A DNA stretch of 64,000 nucleotides from Mastigias papua. Taxonomy: Eukaryota > Cnidaria > Scyphozoa > Rhizostomeae > Mastigiidae. The stretch spans positions 11,792,229-11,856,228 of the forward strand of contig OZ025282.1 in NCBI GenBank assembly GCA_964019165.1, read 5' to 3'. The position numbers and the translations under genes are program-made. Under the pieces are notes generated by a model. That model worked only from the letters and a program-made list of their open reading frames with translations. It was not told where the DNA came from and did not search any database. This document shows, piece after piece, positions 24,094 to 38,549 of this stretch. The number at the start of each line of letters is the position of its first letter. Positions within the stretch are counted from its first letter, which is position 1.

Positions 24094-27000
24094 GTGAAAC
24101 TATCATTGATAACACCGTTTGGCCATCATACACTTATCCATTCTTGTTGTCTAACTATATGCATATATAGGTTATTTAGGCCACATATGAGCAATGACAG
24201 TATATGCATATACTGCCGTATGCTCGTACGTCAGTGCAATTCGGGGAAACACATGGGCTTAATGCCATTTACATGTTGAGTTGCAGTGATATGACCGGAT
24301 TAGTAATAGTGTCCAACTGAGATTAGCATTAGTTCTCGTTATTACACTTTGTAGAGCTATAAAGTCCTTACACGTTGCAAAACTGACATTACTGTGCACT
24401 TACCAATTATTAGGTCAAAGACAAGTTTAAGGAGGTTAAGGCATAATCTAAATGCATATCTACCGTGAAACTATCATTGATAATACCGTTTGGCAATCAT
24501 ACACCTATCCATTCTTGGTTTCTAACTCTATGCATATATAGGTTATTTAGGCCAAATATGAGCAATGACAGTATATGCATATACTGCCGTATGCTCGTAC
24601 GTCAGTGCAATTCGGGGAAACACATGGGCTTAATGCCATTTACATGTTGAGTTGCAGTCATATGAACGGTTTGGTAATAGTTTCCAACTGAGATTGGCAT
24701 TAGATCTCGTTATTACACTCTGTAGAGATATCAAGGCCTTACAAGTTGCAAAACTGACATTACTGTGCACTTACCAAGTATTAGTTCAAATACAAGGTTA
24801 ACAAAATTAAGGCATAATCTAAACGGATATCTAACAAGAAACTATCATTGATGATACCGTATGGCCATCATACACCTATTCAATCTTGTTTTCTAACTCT
24901 ATGCATATAAGGTTATTTAGGCCAAATATGAGCAATGACAGTATATGCATATACTGCCGTACGCTCGTACTTCAGTGCAAGTCGGGGAAACACATGGACT
25001 AAATGCCATTTAAATGTTGAGTTGCAGTGATATGAACGGTTTAGTAATAGTTTCCAACTGAGATTAGCATTAGTTCTCGTCATTACACTCTGTAGAGCTA
25101 TTACGGCTTTACAAGTTGCAAAACTGACATTACTGTGCACATATGAATTATTAGTTGAAAGACAAGTTTAAGGAGGTTAAGTCATAAGCTATTCCCATAC
25201 CTAGCATTAAGCTATTATTGCTAATACCGTTTGGCCATCATACACCTATCCATTCTTGTTATCTAACTCTATGCATATAAAGGTTATTTAGGCCACATAT
25301 GATCAATGACAGTATATGCATATACTGCCGTATGCTCGTACTTCAGTGCACGTCGGGGAAACACATGGACTAAATGCCTTTTACATGTTGATTTGCAGTG
25401 ATATGAACGGTTTAGTAATAGTTTCCAACTGAGATTAGCATTAGTTCTCGTTATTACACTCTGTAGAGCTATTACGGCTTTACAAGTTGCAAAACTGACA
25501 TTACTGTGCACATACGAATTATTAGTTGAATGATAAGTTTAAGGAGATTAAGGCATAATCTAAACGCATATCTGCCATGACACTATCATTGATAATACCG
25601 TGTGGCCATCATACACTTATCCATTCTTGTTTTCTAACTCTATGCATATATAGGTTATTTAGGCCAAATATAAGCAATGACAGTATATGCATATACTGCC
25701 GTATGCTCCTACGTCAGTGCAAGTCGGGGAAACACATGGACAAAATGCCGTTTAAATGTTGAGTTGCAGTGATATGAACGGTTTAGTAATAGTTTCCAAC
25801 TGAGATTAGCATTAGATCTCGTTATTACACTCTGTAGAGCTATCAAGGCCTTATAAGTTGCAAAACTGACATTAATAGCCACTTACCAATTATTAGTTCA
25901 AAGACAAGTTTAAGGAGGGTAAGGCATAATCTAATCGCATATCTACCGTGAAACTATCATTGCTAATACCGTTTGGCCATCATACACCTATCCATTTTTG
26001 TTTTCTAACTCTATGCATATATAGGTTATGTAGGCCAAATATGATTAATGACAGTATATGCATGTCCTGCCATATTCTCGTACTTCAGTGCAAGCCGGGA
26101 AACATATGGATTAAATGCGGTTTACATGTTGAGTTGCAGTGATATGAACGGTTTAGTAATAGTTTCCAACTGAGATTAGCATTATTTCTCTTTATTACAC
26201 TCTGTAGAGATATCAAGGCCTTACAAGTTGCAAAACTGACATTACTGTGCACTTACCAATTATTAGTTCAAATACAAGGTTAACAAAATTAAGGCATAAT
26301 CTAAACGCATATCTAACAAGAAACTATCATTGATTATACCGTTTGGCCATCATACACCTATCCATTCTTGTTTTCTAACTCTATGCATATAAAGGTTATT
26401 TAGGCCACATATGAGCAATGGCAGTATATGCATATACTGCAGTATGCTCGTACTTCAGTGCAAGTCGGGGAAACACAAGGACTAAATGCCGTTTAATTGT
26501 TGAGTTGCAGTGATATGAACGGTTTGGTAATAGTTTCCAACTGAGATTAGCATTAGATCTTGTTATTGCACTCTGTAGAGCTAACAAGGCCTTACAAGTT
26601 GCAAAACTGACATTACTGTGCACATATGAATTATTAGTTCAAAGACAAGTTTAAGGAGGTTAAGTCATAATATAATACGATATCTAGCATTAAACTATCA
26701 TTGCTAATACCGTTTGGCCATCATACACCTATCCATTCTTGTTATCTAACTCTATGCATATAAAGGTTATTTAGGCCAAATATGAGCAATGACAGTATAT
26801 GCATATACTGCTGTATACGCGTACTTCAGTGCAAGTCGGGGAAACACATGGACTACATGCCGTTTAAATGTTGAATTGCAGTGATATGAACGGTTTAGTA
26901 ATAGTTTCCAACTGAGATTAGCATTAGATCTCGTTATTACACTCTGTAGAGCTATTACGGCTTTACAAGGTGCAAAACTGACATTACTGTGCACATATGA

Positions 27001-29653
27001 ATTATTAGTTGAAAGACAAGTTTAAGGAGATTAATGCATAATCTAAACGCATATCTACCATGAAACTATCAGTCATAATACCGTTTGGCCATCATACACC
27101 TATCCATTCTTGTTATCTAACTCTATGCATATAAAGGTTATTTAGGCCAAATATGAGCAATGACAGTATATGCATATACTGCTGTATACGCGTACTTCAG
27201 TGCAAGTCGGGGAAACACATGGACTAAATGCCGTTTACATGTTTAGTTGCAGTGATATGAACGGTTTAGTAATAGCTTTCAAATGAGATTAGCATTAGTT
27301 CTCGTTATCACACTAACTAGAGCTATTACGGCTTTACAAGTTGCAAAACTGACATTACTGTGCACATATGAATTATTAGTTCAAAGACAAGTGTAAGGAG
27401 GTTAAGTCATAATCTAATCCCATACCTAGCATTAAACTATTATTGCTAACACCGTTTGGCCATCATACACCTATCCATTCTTGTTTTGCAACTCTATGCA
27501 TATATAGGTTACTTAGGCCAAATATGAGCAATGACAGTATATCCATACACTGCCGTATGCTCGTACTTCAGTGCAAGTCGGGAAACATATGAACTAAATG
27601 CGGTTTACATGTTGAGTTGCAGTGATGTGAACGGTGTAGTAATAGTTTCCAACTGAGATTAGCATTAGATCTCGTTATTACACTCTGTAGAACTATAAAG
27701 GCTTTACAAGTTGCAAAACTGACATTACTGTGCACTTACCAATTATTAGTTGAAAGACAAGTTTAAGGAGATTTAGGCATAATCTAAACGCATATCTACC
27801 ATGAAACTATCAGTGATAATACAGTTTGGCCATCATACATCTATCGGTTCTTGTTTTCTTACTCTATGCATGTATAGGTTATTTAGGCCAAATATGAGCA
27901 ATGACAGTATATGCATATACTGCCGTATGCTCGTACTTCAATGCAAGTAGGGGAAACACATGGACTAAATGCCGTTTAAATGTTGAGTTGCAGTGATATG
28001 AACGGTATGCTAATAGTTTCCAACTGAGATTAGCATTAGTTCTCGTTATTACTCTCTGTAGAGCTATAAAGGCCTTACAAGGTGCAAAACTGACATTACT
28101 GTTCACTTACCAATTATTAGTTCAAAGACAAGTTTAAGGAGTTTAAGGCATACTCTAAACGCATATCTACCATGAAACTATTAGTGATAATACTGTTTGG
28201 CCATCATACACCTATCCATTCTTGTTTTCTAACTCTATGCATATATAGGTTAGTTAGGCCAACTATGAGCAATGACAGTATATCCATAAACTGCCGTATG
28301 CTCGTACTTCAGTGCAAGTCGGGAAACATATGGACTAAATTCGGTTTACATGGTGAGTTGCATTGATATGAACGGTTTAGTAATAGTTTCGAACTGAGAT
28401 TAGCATTAGTTCTCGTTACTACTCTCTGTAGAGCTATAAAGGCCTAACAAGGTGCAAAACTGACATTACTGTGCACTTACCAATTATTAGTTCAAAGACA
28501 AGTTTAAGGAGTTTAAGGCATACTCTAAACGCATATCTACCATGAAACTATCATTTATAATACCGTTTGGCCATCATACACCTATCCATTCTTGTTTTCT
28601 AACTCTATGCATATATAGGTTAGTTAGGCCAAATATGAGCAATGACAGTATATCCATAAACTGCCGTATGCTCGTACGTCAGTGCAAGTCGGGAAACATA
28701 TGGACTAAATTCGGTTTACATGGTGAGTTGCATTGATATGAACGGTTTAGTAATAGTTTCGAACTGAGATTAGCATTAGATCTCGTTATTACACTCTGTA
28801 GAGATATCAAGGCCTTACAAGTTGCAAAACTGACATTACTGTGCACTTACCAATTATTACTTCAAAGACAAGTTCAAGGAGTTTAAGCCATAATCTAAAC
28901 GCATATCTACCATGAAACTATCAGTGATAATACCGTTTGGCCATCATACACCTATCCATTCTTGTTTTCTAACTCTATGCATATATAGGTTAGTTAGGCC
29001 AAATATGAGCAATGACAGTATATGCATATACTGCCGTATGCTCGTACTTCAGTGCAAGTTGGGGAAACACATGGACTAAATGCCGTTTAAATGTTGCGTT
29101 GCATTGATATGGACGGTTTAGTAATAGTTTCCAACTGAGATTAGCATTAGTTCTCGTTATTACACTCTGTAGAGCTAAAAATGCCTTACAAGTTGCAAAA
29201 CTGACATTACTGTGCACTTACCAATTATTAGTTCAAAGACTAGTTTAAGGAGGTTAAGGCATAATCTAATCGCATATCTACCGTGAAACTATCGGTGATA
29301 ATACCGTTTGGCCATCATACACCTATCCATTCTTGTTTTCTATCTCTTTGCATATATAGGTTATTAAGGCCACATATGAGCAATAACAGTAGATCGATAT
29401 ACTGCCGTATGCTCGTACTTCAGTGCAAGTCGGAGAACCACATGGACTAAATCCCGTTTAAATGTTGCGTTGCAGTGATATGAACGGTTTAGTAATAGTT
29501 TCCAACTGAGATTAGCATTAGTTCTCGTTATTACACTCTGTAGAGCTATTACGGCTTTACAAGTTGCAAAACTGACATTACTGTGCTCATGCGAATTATT
29601 AGTTGAAAGACAAGTTTATGGAGATTAAGGCATAATCTAAACGCATATCTACC
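24094..29653. repeat. Domain B, complete 15-monomer HOR unit, copy 1 (5,560 bp)
   Basis: Monomers start at 24,094, 24,465, 24,836, 25,206, 25,577, 25,948, 26,318, 26,689, 27,060, 27,431, 27,801, 28,172, 28,542, 28,912 and 29,283. The unit restarts at 29,654. Against copy 2 I noticed only about five single-base differences, for example TTATGTAGG at about 26,027 against TTATTTAGG, and GTTCAC at about 28,101 against GTGCAC. Monomers inside the unit differ from each other far more than the two unit copies do, which is the definition of a HOR. Confidence 0.93.
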
Positions 29654-32600
29654 GTGAAACTATCATTGATAACACCGTTTGGCCATCATACACTTATCCA
29701 TTCTTGTTGTCTAACTATATGCATATATAGGTTATTTAGGCCACATATGAGCAATGACAGTATATGCATATACTGCCGTATGCTCGTACGTCAGTGCAAT
29801 TCGGGGAAACACATGGGCTTAATGCCATTTACATGTTGAGTTGCAGTGATATGACCGGATTAGTAATAGTGTCCAACTGAGATTAGCATTAGTTCTCGTT
29901 ATTACACTTTGTAGAGCTATAAAGTCCTTACACGTTGCAAAACTGACATTACTGTGCACTTACCAATTATTAGGTCAAAGACAAGTTTAAGGAGGTTAAG
30001 GCATAATCTAAATGCATATCTACCGTGAAACTATCATTGATAATACCGTTTGGCAATCATACACCTATCCATTCTTGGTTTCTAACTCTATGCATATATA
30101 GGTTATTTAGGCCAAATATGAGCAATGACAGTATATGCATATACTGCCGTATGCTCGTACGTCAGTGCAATTCGGGGAAACACATGGGCTTAATGCCATT
30201 TACATGTTGAGTTGCAGTCATATGAACGGTTTGGTAATAGTTTCCAACTGAGATTGGCATTAGATCTCGTTATTACACTCTGTAGAGATATCAAGGCCTT
30301 ACAAGTTGCAAAACTGACATTACTGTGCACTTACCAAGTATTAGTTCAAATACAAGGTTAACAAAATTAAGGCATAATCTAAACGGATATCTAACAAGAA
30401 ACTATCATTGATGATACCGTATGGCCATCATACACCTATTCAATCTTGTTTTCTAACTCTATGCATATAAGGTTATTTAGGCCAAATATGAGCAATGACA
30501 GTATATGCATATACTGCCGTACGCTCGTACTTCAGTGCAAGTCGGGGAAACACATGGACTAAATGCCATTTAAATGTTGAGTTGCAGTGATATGAACGGT
30601 TTAGTAATAGTTTCCAACTGAGATTAGCATTAGTTCTCGTCATTACACTCTGTAGAGCTATTACGGCTTTACAAGTTGCAAAACTGACATTACTGTGCAC
30701 ATATGAATTATTAGTTGAAAGACAAGTTTAAGGAGGTTAAGTCATAAGCTATTCCCATACCTAGCATTAAGCTATTATTGCTAATACCGTTTGGCCATCA
30801 TACACCTATCCATTCTTGTTATCTAACTCTATGCATATAAAGGTTATTTAGGCCACATATGATCAATGACAGTATATGCATATACTGCCGTATGCTCGTA
30901 CTTCAGTGCACGTCGGGGAAACACATGGACTAAATGCCTTTTACATGTTGATTTGCAGTGATATGAACGGTTTAGTAATAGTTTCCAACTGAGATTAGCA
31001 TTAGTTCTCGTTATTACACTCTGTAGAGCTATTACGGCTTTACAAGTTGCAAAACTGACATTACTGTGCACATACGAATTATTAGTTGAATGATAAGTTT
31101 AAGGAGATTAAGGCATAATCTAAACGCATATCTGCCATGACACTATCATTGATAATACCGTGTGGCCATCATACACTTATCCATTCTTGTTTTCTAACTC
31201 TATGCATATATAGGTTATTTAGGCCAAATATAAGCAATGACAGTATATGCATATACTGCCGTATGCTCCTACGTCAGTGCAAGTCGGGGAAACACATGGA
31301 CAAAATGCCGTTTAAATGTTGAGTTGCAGTGATATGAACGGTTTAGTAATAGTTTCCAACTGAGATTAGCATTAGATCTCGTTATTACACTCTGTAGAGC
31401 TATCAAGGCCTTATAAGTTGCAAAACTGACATTAATAGCCACTTACCAATTATTAGTTCAAAGACAAGTTTAAGGAGGGTAAGGCATAATCTAATCGCAT
31501 ATCTACCGTGAAACTATCATTGCTAATACCGTTTGGCCATCATACACCTATCCATTTTTGTTTTCTAACTCTATGCATATATAGGTTATTTAGGCCAAAT
31601 ATGATTAATGACAGTATATGCATGTCCTGCCATATTCTCGTACTTCAGTGCAAGCCGGGAAACATATGGATTAAATGCGGTTTACATGTTGAGTTGCAGT
31701 GATATGAACGGTTTAGTAATAGTTTCCAACTGAGATTAGCATTATTTCTCTTTATTACACTCTGTAGAGATATCAAGGCCTTACAAGTTGCAAAACTGAC
31801 ATTACTGTGCACTTACCAATTATTAGTTCAAATACAAGGTTAACAAAATTAAGGCATAATCTAAACGCACATCTAACAAGAAACTATCATTGATTATACC
31901 GTTTGGCCATCATACACCTATCCATTCTTGTTTTCTAACTCTATGCATATAAAGGTTATTTAGGCCACATATGAGCAATGGCAGTATATGCATATACTGC
32001 AGTATGCTCGTACTTCAGTGCAAGTCGGGGAAACACAAGGACTAAATGCCGTTTAATTGTTGAGTTGCAGTGATATGAACGGTTTGGTAATAGTTTCCAA
32101 CTGAGATTAGCATTAGATCTTGTTATTGCACTCTGTAGAGCTAACAAGGCCTTACAAGTTGCAAAACTGACATTACTGTGCACATATGAATTATTAGTTC
32201 AAAGACAAGTTTAAGGAGGTTAAGTCATAATATAATACGATATCTAGCATTAAACTATCATTGCTAATACCGTTTGGCCATCATACACCTATCCATTCTT
32301 GTTATCTAACTCTATGCATATAAAGGTTATTTAGGCCAAATATGAGCAATGACAGTATATGCATATACTGCTGTATACGCGTACTTCAGTGCAAGTCGGG
32401 GAAACACATGGACTACATGCCGTTTAAATGTTGAATTGCAGTGATATGAACGGTTTAGTAATAGTTTCCAACTGAGATTAGCATTAGATCTCGTTATTAC
32501 ACTCTGTAGAGCTATTACGGCTTTACAAGGTGCAAAACTGACATTACTGTGCACATATGAATTATTAGTTGAAAGACAAGTTTAAGGAGATTAATGCATA

Positions 32601-35213
32601 ATCTAAACGCATATCTACCATGAAACTATCAGTCATAATACCGTTTGGCCATCATACACCTATCCATTCTTGTTATCTAACTCTATGCATATAAAGGTTA
32701 TTTAGGCCAAATATGAGCAATGACAGTATATGCATATACTGCTGTATACGCGTACTTCAGTGCAAGTCGGGGAAACACATGGACTAAATGCCGTTTACAT
32801 GTTTAGTTGCAGTGATATGAACGGTTTAGTAATAGTTTTCAAATGAGATTAGCATTAGTTCTCGTTATCACACTAACTAGAGCTATTACGGCTTTACAAG
32901 TTGCAAAACTGACATTACTGTGCACATATGAATTATTAGTTCAAAGACAAGTGTAAGGAGGTTAAGTCATAATCTAATCCCATACCTAGCATTAAACTAT
33001 TATTGCTAACACCGTTTGGCCATCATACACCTATCCATTCTTGTTTTGCAACTCTATGCATATATAGGTTACTTAGGCCAAATATGAGCAATGACAGTAT
33101 ATCCATACACTGCCGTATGCTCGTACTTCAGTGCAAGTCGGGAAACATATGAACTAAATGCGGTTTACATGTTGAGTTGCAGTGATGTGAACGGTGTAGT
33201 AATAGTTTCCAACTGAGATTAGCATTAGATCTCGTTATTACACTCTGTAGAACTATAAAGGCTTTACAAGTTGCAAAACTGACATTACTGTGCACTTACC
33301 AATTATTAGTTGAAAGACAAGTTTAAGGAGATTTAGGCATAATCTAAACGCATATCTACCATGAAACTATCAGTGATAATACAGTTTGGCCATCATACAT
33401 CTATCGGTTCTTGTTTTCTTACTCTATGCATGTATAGGTTATTTAGGCCAAATATGAGCAATGACAGTATATGCATATACTGCCGTATGCTCGTACTTCA
33501 ATGCAAGTAGGGGAAACACATGGACTAAATGCCGTTTAAATGTTGAGTTGCAGTGATATGAACGGTATGCTAATAGTTTCCAACTGAGATTAGCATTAGT
33601 TCTCGTTATTACTCTCTGTAGAGCTATAAAGGCCTTACAAGGTGCAAAACTGACATTACTGTGCACTTACCAATTATTAGTTCAAAGACAAGTTTAAGGA
33701 GTTTAAGGCATACTCTAAACGCATATCTACCATGAAACTATTAGTGATAATACTGTTTGGCCATCATACACCTATCCATTCTTGTTTTCTAACTCTATGC
33801 ATATATAGGTTAGTTAGGCCAACTATGAGCAATGACAGTATATCCATAAACTGCCGTATGCTCGTACTTCAGTGCAAGTCGGGAAACATATGGACTAAAT
33901 TCGGTTTACATGGTGAGTTGCATTGATATGAACGGTTTAGTAATAGTTTCGAACTGAGATTAGCATTAGTTCTCGTTACTACTCTCTGTAGAGCTATACA
34001 GGCCTAACAAGGTGCAAAACTGACATTACTGTGCACTTACCAATTATTAGTTCAAAGACAAGTTTAAGGAGTTTAAGGCATACTCTAAACGCATATCTAC
34101 CATGAAACTATCATTTATAATACCGTTTGGCCATCATACACCTATCCATTCTTGTTTTCTAACTCTATGCATATATAGGTTAGTTAGGCCAAATATGAGC
34201 AATGACAGTATATCCATAAACTGCCGTATGCTCGTACGTCAGTGCAAGTCGGGAAACATATGGACTAAATTCGGTTTACATGGTGAGTTGCATTGATATG
34301 AACGGTTTAGTAATAGTTTCGAACTGAGATTAGCATTAGATCTCGTTATTACACTCTGTAGAGATATCAAGGCCTTACAAGTTGCAAAACTGACATTACT
34401 GTGCACTTACCAATTATTACTTCAAAGACAAGTTCAAGGAGTTTAAGCCATAATCTAAACGCATATCTACCATGAAACTATCAGTGATAATACCGTTTGG
34501 CCATCATACACCTATCCATTCTTGTTTTCTAACTCTATGCATATATAGGTTAGTTAGGCCAAATATGAGCAATGACAGTATATGCATATACTGCCGTATG
34601 CTCGTACTTCAGTGCAAGTTGGGGAAACACATGGACTAAATGCCGTTTAAATGTTGCGTTGCATTGATATGGACGGTTTAGTAATAGTTTCCAACTGAGA
34701 TTAGCATTAGTTCTCGTTATTACACTCTGTAGAGCTAAAAATGCCTTACAAGTTGCAAAACTGACATTACTGTGCACTTACCAATTATTAGTTCAAAGAC
34801 TAGTTTAAGGAGGTTAAGGCATAATCTAATCGCATATCTACCGTGAAACTATCGGTGATAATACCGTTTGGCCATCATACACCTATCCATTCTTGTTTTC
34901 TATCTCTTTGCATATATAGGTTATTAAGGCCACATATGAGCAATAACAGTAGATCGATATACTGCCGTATGCTCGTACTTCAGTGCAAGTCGGAGAACCA
35001 CATGGACTAAATCCCGTTTAAATGTTGCGTTGCAGTGATATGAACGGTTTAGTAATAGTTTCCAACTGAGATTAGCATTAGTTCTCGTTATTACACTCTG
35101 TAGAGCTATTACGGCTTTACAAGTTGCAAAACTGACATTACTGTGCTCATGCGAATTATTAGTTGAAAGACAAGTTTATGGAGATTAAGGCATAATCTAA
35201 ACGCATATCTACC
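29654..35213. repeat. Domain B, complete 15-monomer HOR unit, copy 2 (5,560 bp)
   Basis: Monomers start at 29,654, 30,025, 30,396, 30,766, 31,137, 31,508, 31,878, 32,249, 32,620, 32,991, 33,361, 33,732, 34,102, 34,472 and 34,843. It is a near-exact copy of the preceding unit. At 35,214, where a third copy would begin, the array instead enters a monomer type not seen in the 15-monomer unit and then an 8-monomer repeat. Confidence 0.93.
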
Positions 35214-38200
35214 ATGAAACTATCAGTGATAATACCGTTTGGCCATCATACACCTATCCATTCTTGTTGTCTAACTCTATGCATATATAGGTTAGTTAGG
35301 CCAAATATGAGCAATGACAGTAGATCCATATACTGCCGTATGCTCCTACTTCAGTGCACGTCGGGGAAACACATGGACTAAATGCCGTTTAAGTGTTGAG
35401 TTGCAGTGATATGAACGGTTTAGTAATAGTTTCCAACTGAGATTAGCACTAGAACTCGTTATTACACTCTGTCGAGCACTAAAGGCCGTACAAGTTGCAA
35501 AACTGACATTACTGTGCACTTACCAATAAATAGTTCACAGACAAGTTTAAGGAGGTTAAGGCATAATCTAACCGCCTATCTACCATGAAACTATCAGTCA
35601 TAATACCGTTTGGCCATCATACACCTATCCATTCTTGTTATCTAACTCTATGCATATAAAGGTTATTTAGGCCAAATATGAGCAATGACAGTATATGCAT
35701 ATACTGCTGTATACGCGTACTTCATTGCAAGTCGGGGAAACACATGAACTAAATGCCGTTTAAATGTTTAGTTGCAGTGATATGAACGGTTTAGTAATAG
35801 TTTTCAAATGAGATTAGCATTAGTTCTCGTTATCACACTAACTAGAGCTATTCCGGCTTTACAAGATGCAAAATTGACATTATTTTGAACATATGAATTA
35901 TTAGTTCAAAGACAAGTGTAAGGAGGTTAAGTCATAATCTAATCCCATACCTAGCATTAAACTATTATTGCTAACACCGTTTGGCCATCATACACCTATC
36001 CATTCTTGTTTTGCAACTCTATGCATATATAGGTTACTTAGGCCAAATATGAGCAATGACAGTATATCCATACACTGACGTATGCTCGTACTTCAGTGCA
36101 AGTCGGGAAACATATGAACTAAATGCGGTTTACATGTTGAGTTGCAGTGATGTGAACGGTGTAGTAATAGTTTCCAACTGAGATTAGCATTAGATCTCGT
36201 TATTACACTCTGTAGAACTATAAAGGCCTTACAAGTTGCAAAACTGACATTACTGTGCACTTACCAATTATTAGTTGAAAGACAAGTTTAAGGAGATTTA
36301 GGCATAATCTAAACGCATATCTACCATGACACTATCAGTGATAATACAGTTTGGCCATCATACATCTATCGGTTCTTGTTTTCTTACTCTATGCATGTAT
36401 AGGTTATTTAGGCCAAATATGAGCAATGACAGTATATGCATATACTGCCGTATGCTCGTACTTCAATGCAAGTAGGGGAAACACATGGACTAAATGCCGT
36501 TTAACTGTTGAGTTGCAGTGATATGAACGGTATGCTAATAGTTTCCAACTGAGATTAGCATTAGTTCTCGTTATTACTCTCTGTAGAGCTATAAAGGCCT
36601 TACAAGGTGCAAAACTGACATTACTGTGCACTTACCAATTATTAGTTCAAAGACAAGTTTAAGGAGTTTAAGGCATACTCTAAACGCATATCTACAATGA
36701 AACTATTAGTGATAATACTGTTTGGCCATCATACACCTATCCATTCTTGTTTTCTAACTCTATGCATATATAGGTTAGTTAGGCCAACTATGAGCAATGA
36801 CAGTATATCCATAAACTGCCGTATGCTCGTACTTCAGTGCAAGTCGGGAAACATATGGACTTAATTCGGTTTACATGGTGAGTTGCATTGATATGAACGG
36901 TTTAGTAATAGTTTCGAACTGAGATTAGCATTAGTTCTCGTTATTACTCTCTGTAGAGCTATAAAGGCCTTACAAGGTGCAAAACTGACATTACTGTGCA
37001 CATACGAATTATTAGTTCAAAGACAAGTTTAAGGAGTTTAAGGCATACTCTAAACGCATATCTACCATGAAACTATCATTTATAATACCGTTTGGCCATC
37101 ATACACCTATCCATTCTTGTTTTCTAACTCTATGCATATATAGGTTAGTTAGGCCAAATATGAGCAATGACAGTATATCCATAAACTGCCGTATGCTCGT
37201 ACGTCAGTGCAAGTCGGGAAACATATGGACTAAATTCGGTTTACATGGTGAGTTGCATTGATATGAACGGTTTAGTAATAGTTTCGAACTGAGATTAGCA
37301 TTAGATCTCGTTATTACACTCTGTAGAGATATCAAGGCCTTACAAGTTGCAAAACTGACATTACTGTGCACTTACCAATTATTACTTCAAAGACATGTTC
37401 AAGGAGTTTAAGCCATAATCTAAACGCATATCTACCATGAAACTATCAGTGATAATACCGTTTGGCCATCATACACCTATCCATTCTTGTTTTCTAACTC
37501 TATGCATATATAGGTTAGTTAGGCCAAATATGAGCAATGACAGTATATGCATATACTGCCGTATGCTCGTACTTCAGTGCAAGTTGGGGAAACACATGGA
37601 CTAAATGCCGTTTAAATGTTGCGTTGCATTGATATGGACGGTTTACTAATAGTTTCCAACTGAGATTAGCATTAGTTCTCGTTATTACACTCTGTAGAGC
37701 TAAAAATGCCTTACAAGTTGCAAAACTGACATTACTGTGCACTTACCAATTATTAGTTCAAAGACTAGTTTAAGGAGGTTAAGGTATAATCTAATCGCAT
37801 ATCTACCATGAAACTATCGGTGATAATACCGTTTGGACATCATACACCTATCCATTCTTGTTTTCTATCTCTTTGCATATATAGGTTATTAAGGCCACAT
37901 ATGAGCAATAACAGTAGATCGATATACTGCCGTATGCTCGTACTTCAGTGCAAGTCGGAGAACCACATAGACTAAATCCCGTTTAAATGTTGCGTTGCAG
38001 TGATATGAACGGTTTAGTAATAGTTTCCAACTGAGATTAGCATTAGTTCTCGTTATTACACTCTGTAGAGCTATTACGGCTTTACAAGTTGCAAAACTGA
38101 CATTACTGTGCTCATGCGAATTATTAGTTGAAAGACAAGTTTATGGAGATTAAGGCATAATCTAAACGCATATCTACCATGAAACTATTAGTGATAATAC

Positions 38201-38549
38201 CGTTTGGCCATCATACACCTATCCATTCTTGTTGTCTAACTCTATGCATATATAGGTTAGTTAGGCCAAATATGAGCAATGACAGTAGATCCATATACTG
38301 CCGTATGCTCCTACTTCAGTGCACGTCGGGGAAACACATGGACTAAATGCCGTTTAAGTGTTGAGTTGCAGTGAAGTGAACGGTTTAGTAATAGTTTCCA
38401 ACTGAGATTAGCACTAGAACTCGTTATTACACTCTGTCGAGCACTAAAGGCCGTACAAGTTGCAAAACTGACATTACTGTGCACTTACCAATAAATAGTT
38501 CACAGACAAGTTTAAGGAGGTTAAGGCATAATCTAACCGCCTATCTACC
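32620..38549. repeat. Domain B, 8-monomer tandem repeat (2 x 2,965 bp)
   Basis: Monomers at 32,620, 32,991, 33,361, 33,732, 34,102, 34,472, 34,843 and 35,214 recur at 35,585, 35,956, 36,326, 36,697, 37,067, 37,437, 37,808 and 38,179, offset 2,965 bp. The first copy overlaps the end of the 15-monomer unit and adds the monomer at 35,214 (TTGTTGTCTAAC, AGATCCATATACTG, GTCGAGCACTAAAGG). The second copy shows more point differences than the 5,560 bp copies do, so it is somewhat older or nearer the edge of homogenisation. Confidence 0.88.

Larger units (their letters stand above)
16310..38549. repeat. Satellite domain B, 15-monomer (5,560 bp) HOR family
   Basis: Two full 5,560 bp units (24,094-29,653 and 29,654-35,213) are nearly identical. 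A rearranged 21-monomer relative lies upstream and an 8-monomer relative downstream. Private markers include monomers starting CAAGAAACTATC after GGTTAACAAAATTAAGG, TGTATACGCGTAC next to the palindrome, and a one-base-shorter GCAAGTCGGGAAACATATGG. Several domain B monomers are 370 bp. Monomer spacing never loses register across the domain. Confidence 0.9.

Noticed and set aside
16310..38549. Assembly artefact as the cause of the near-identical blocks
   Set aside because: It cannot be excluded from sequence alone. However, copies differ at scattered bases and by distinct deletions, duplications and fusions, which favours real HOR structure over simple duplication by the assembler.
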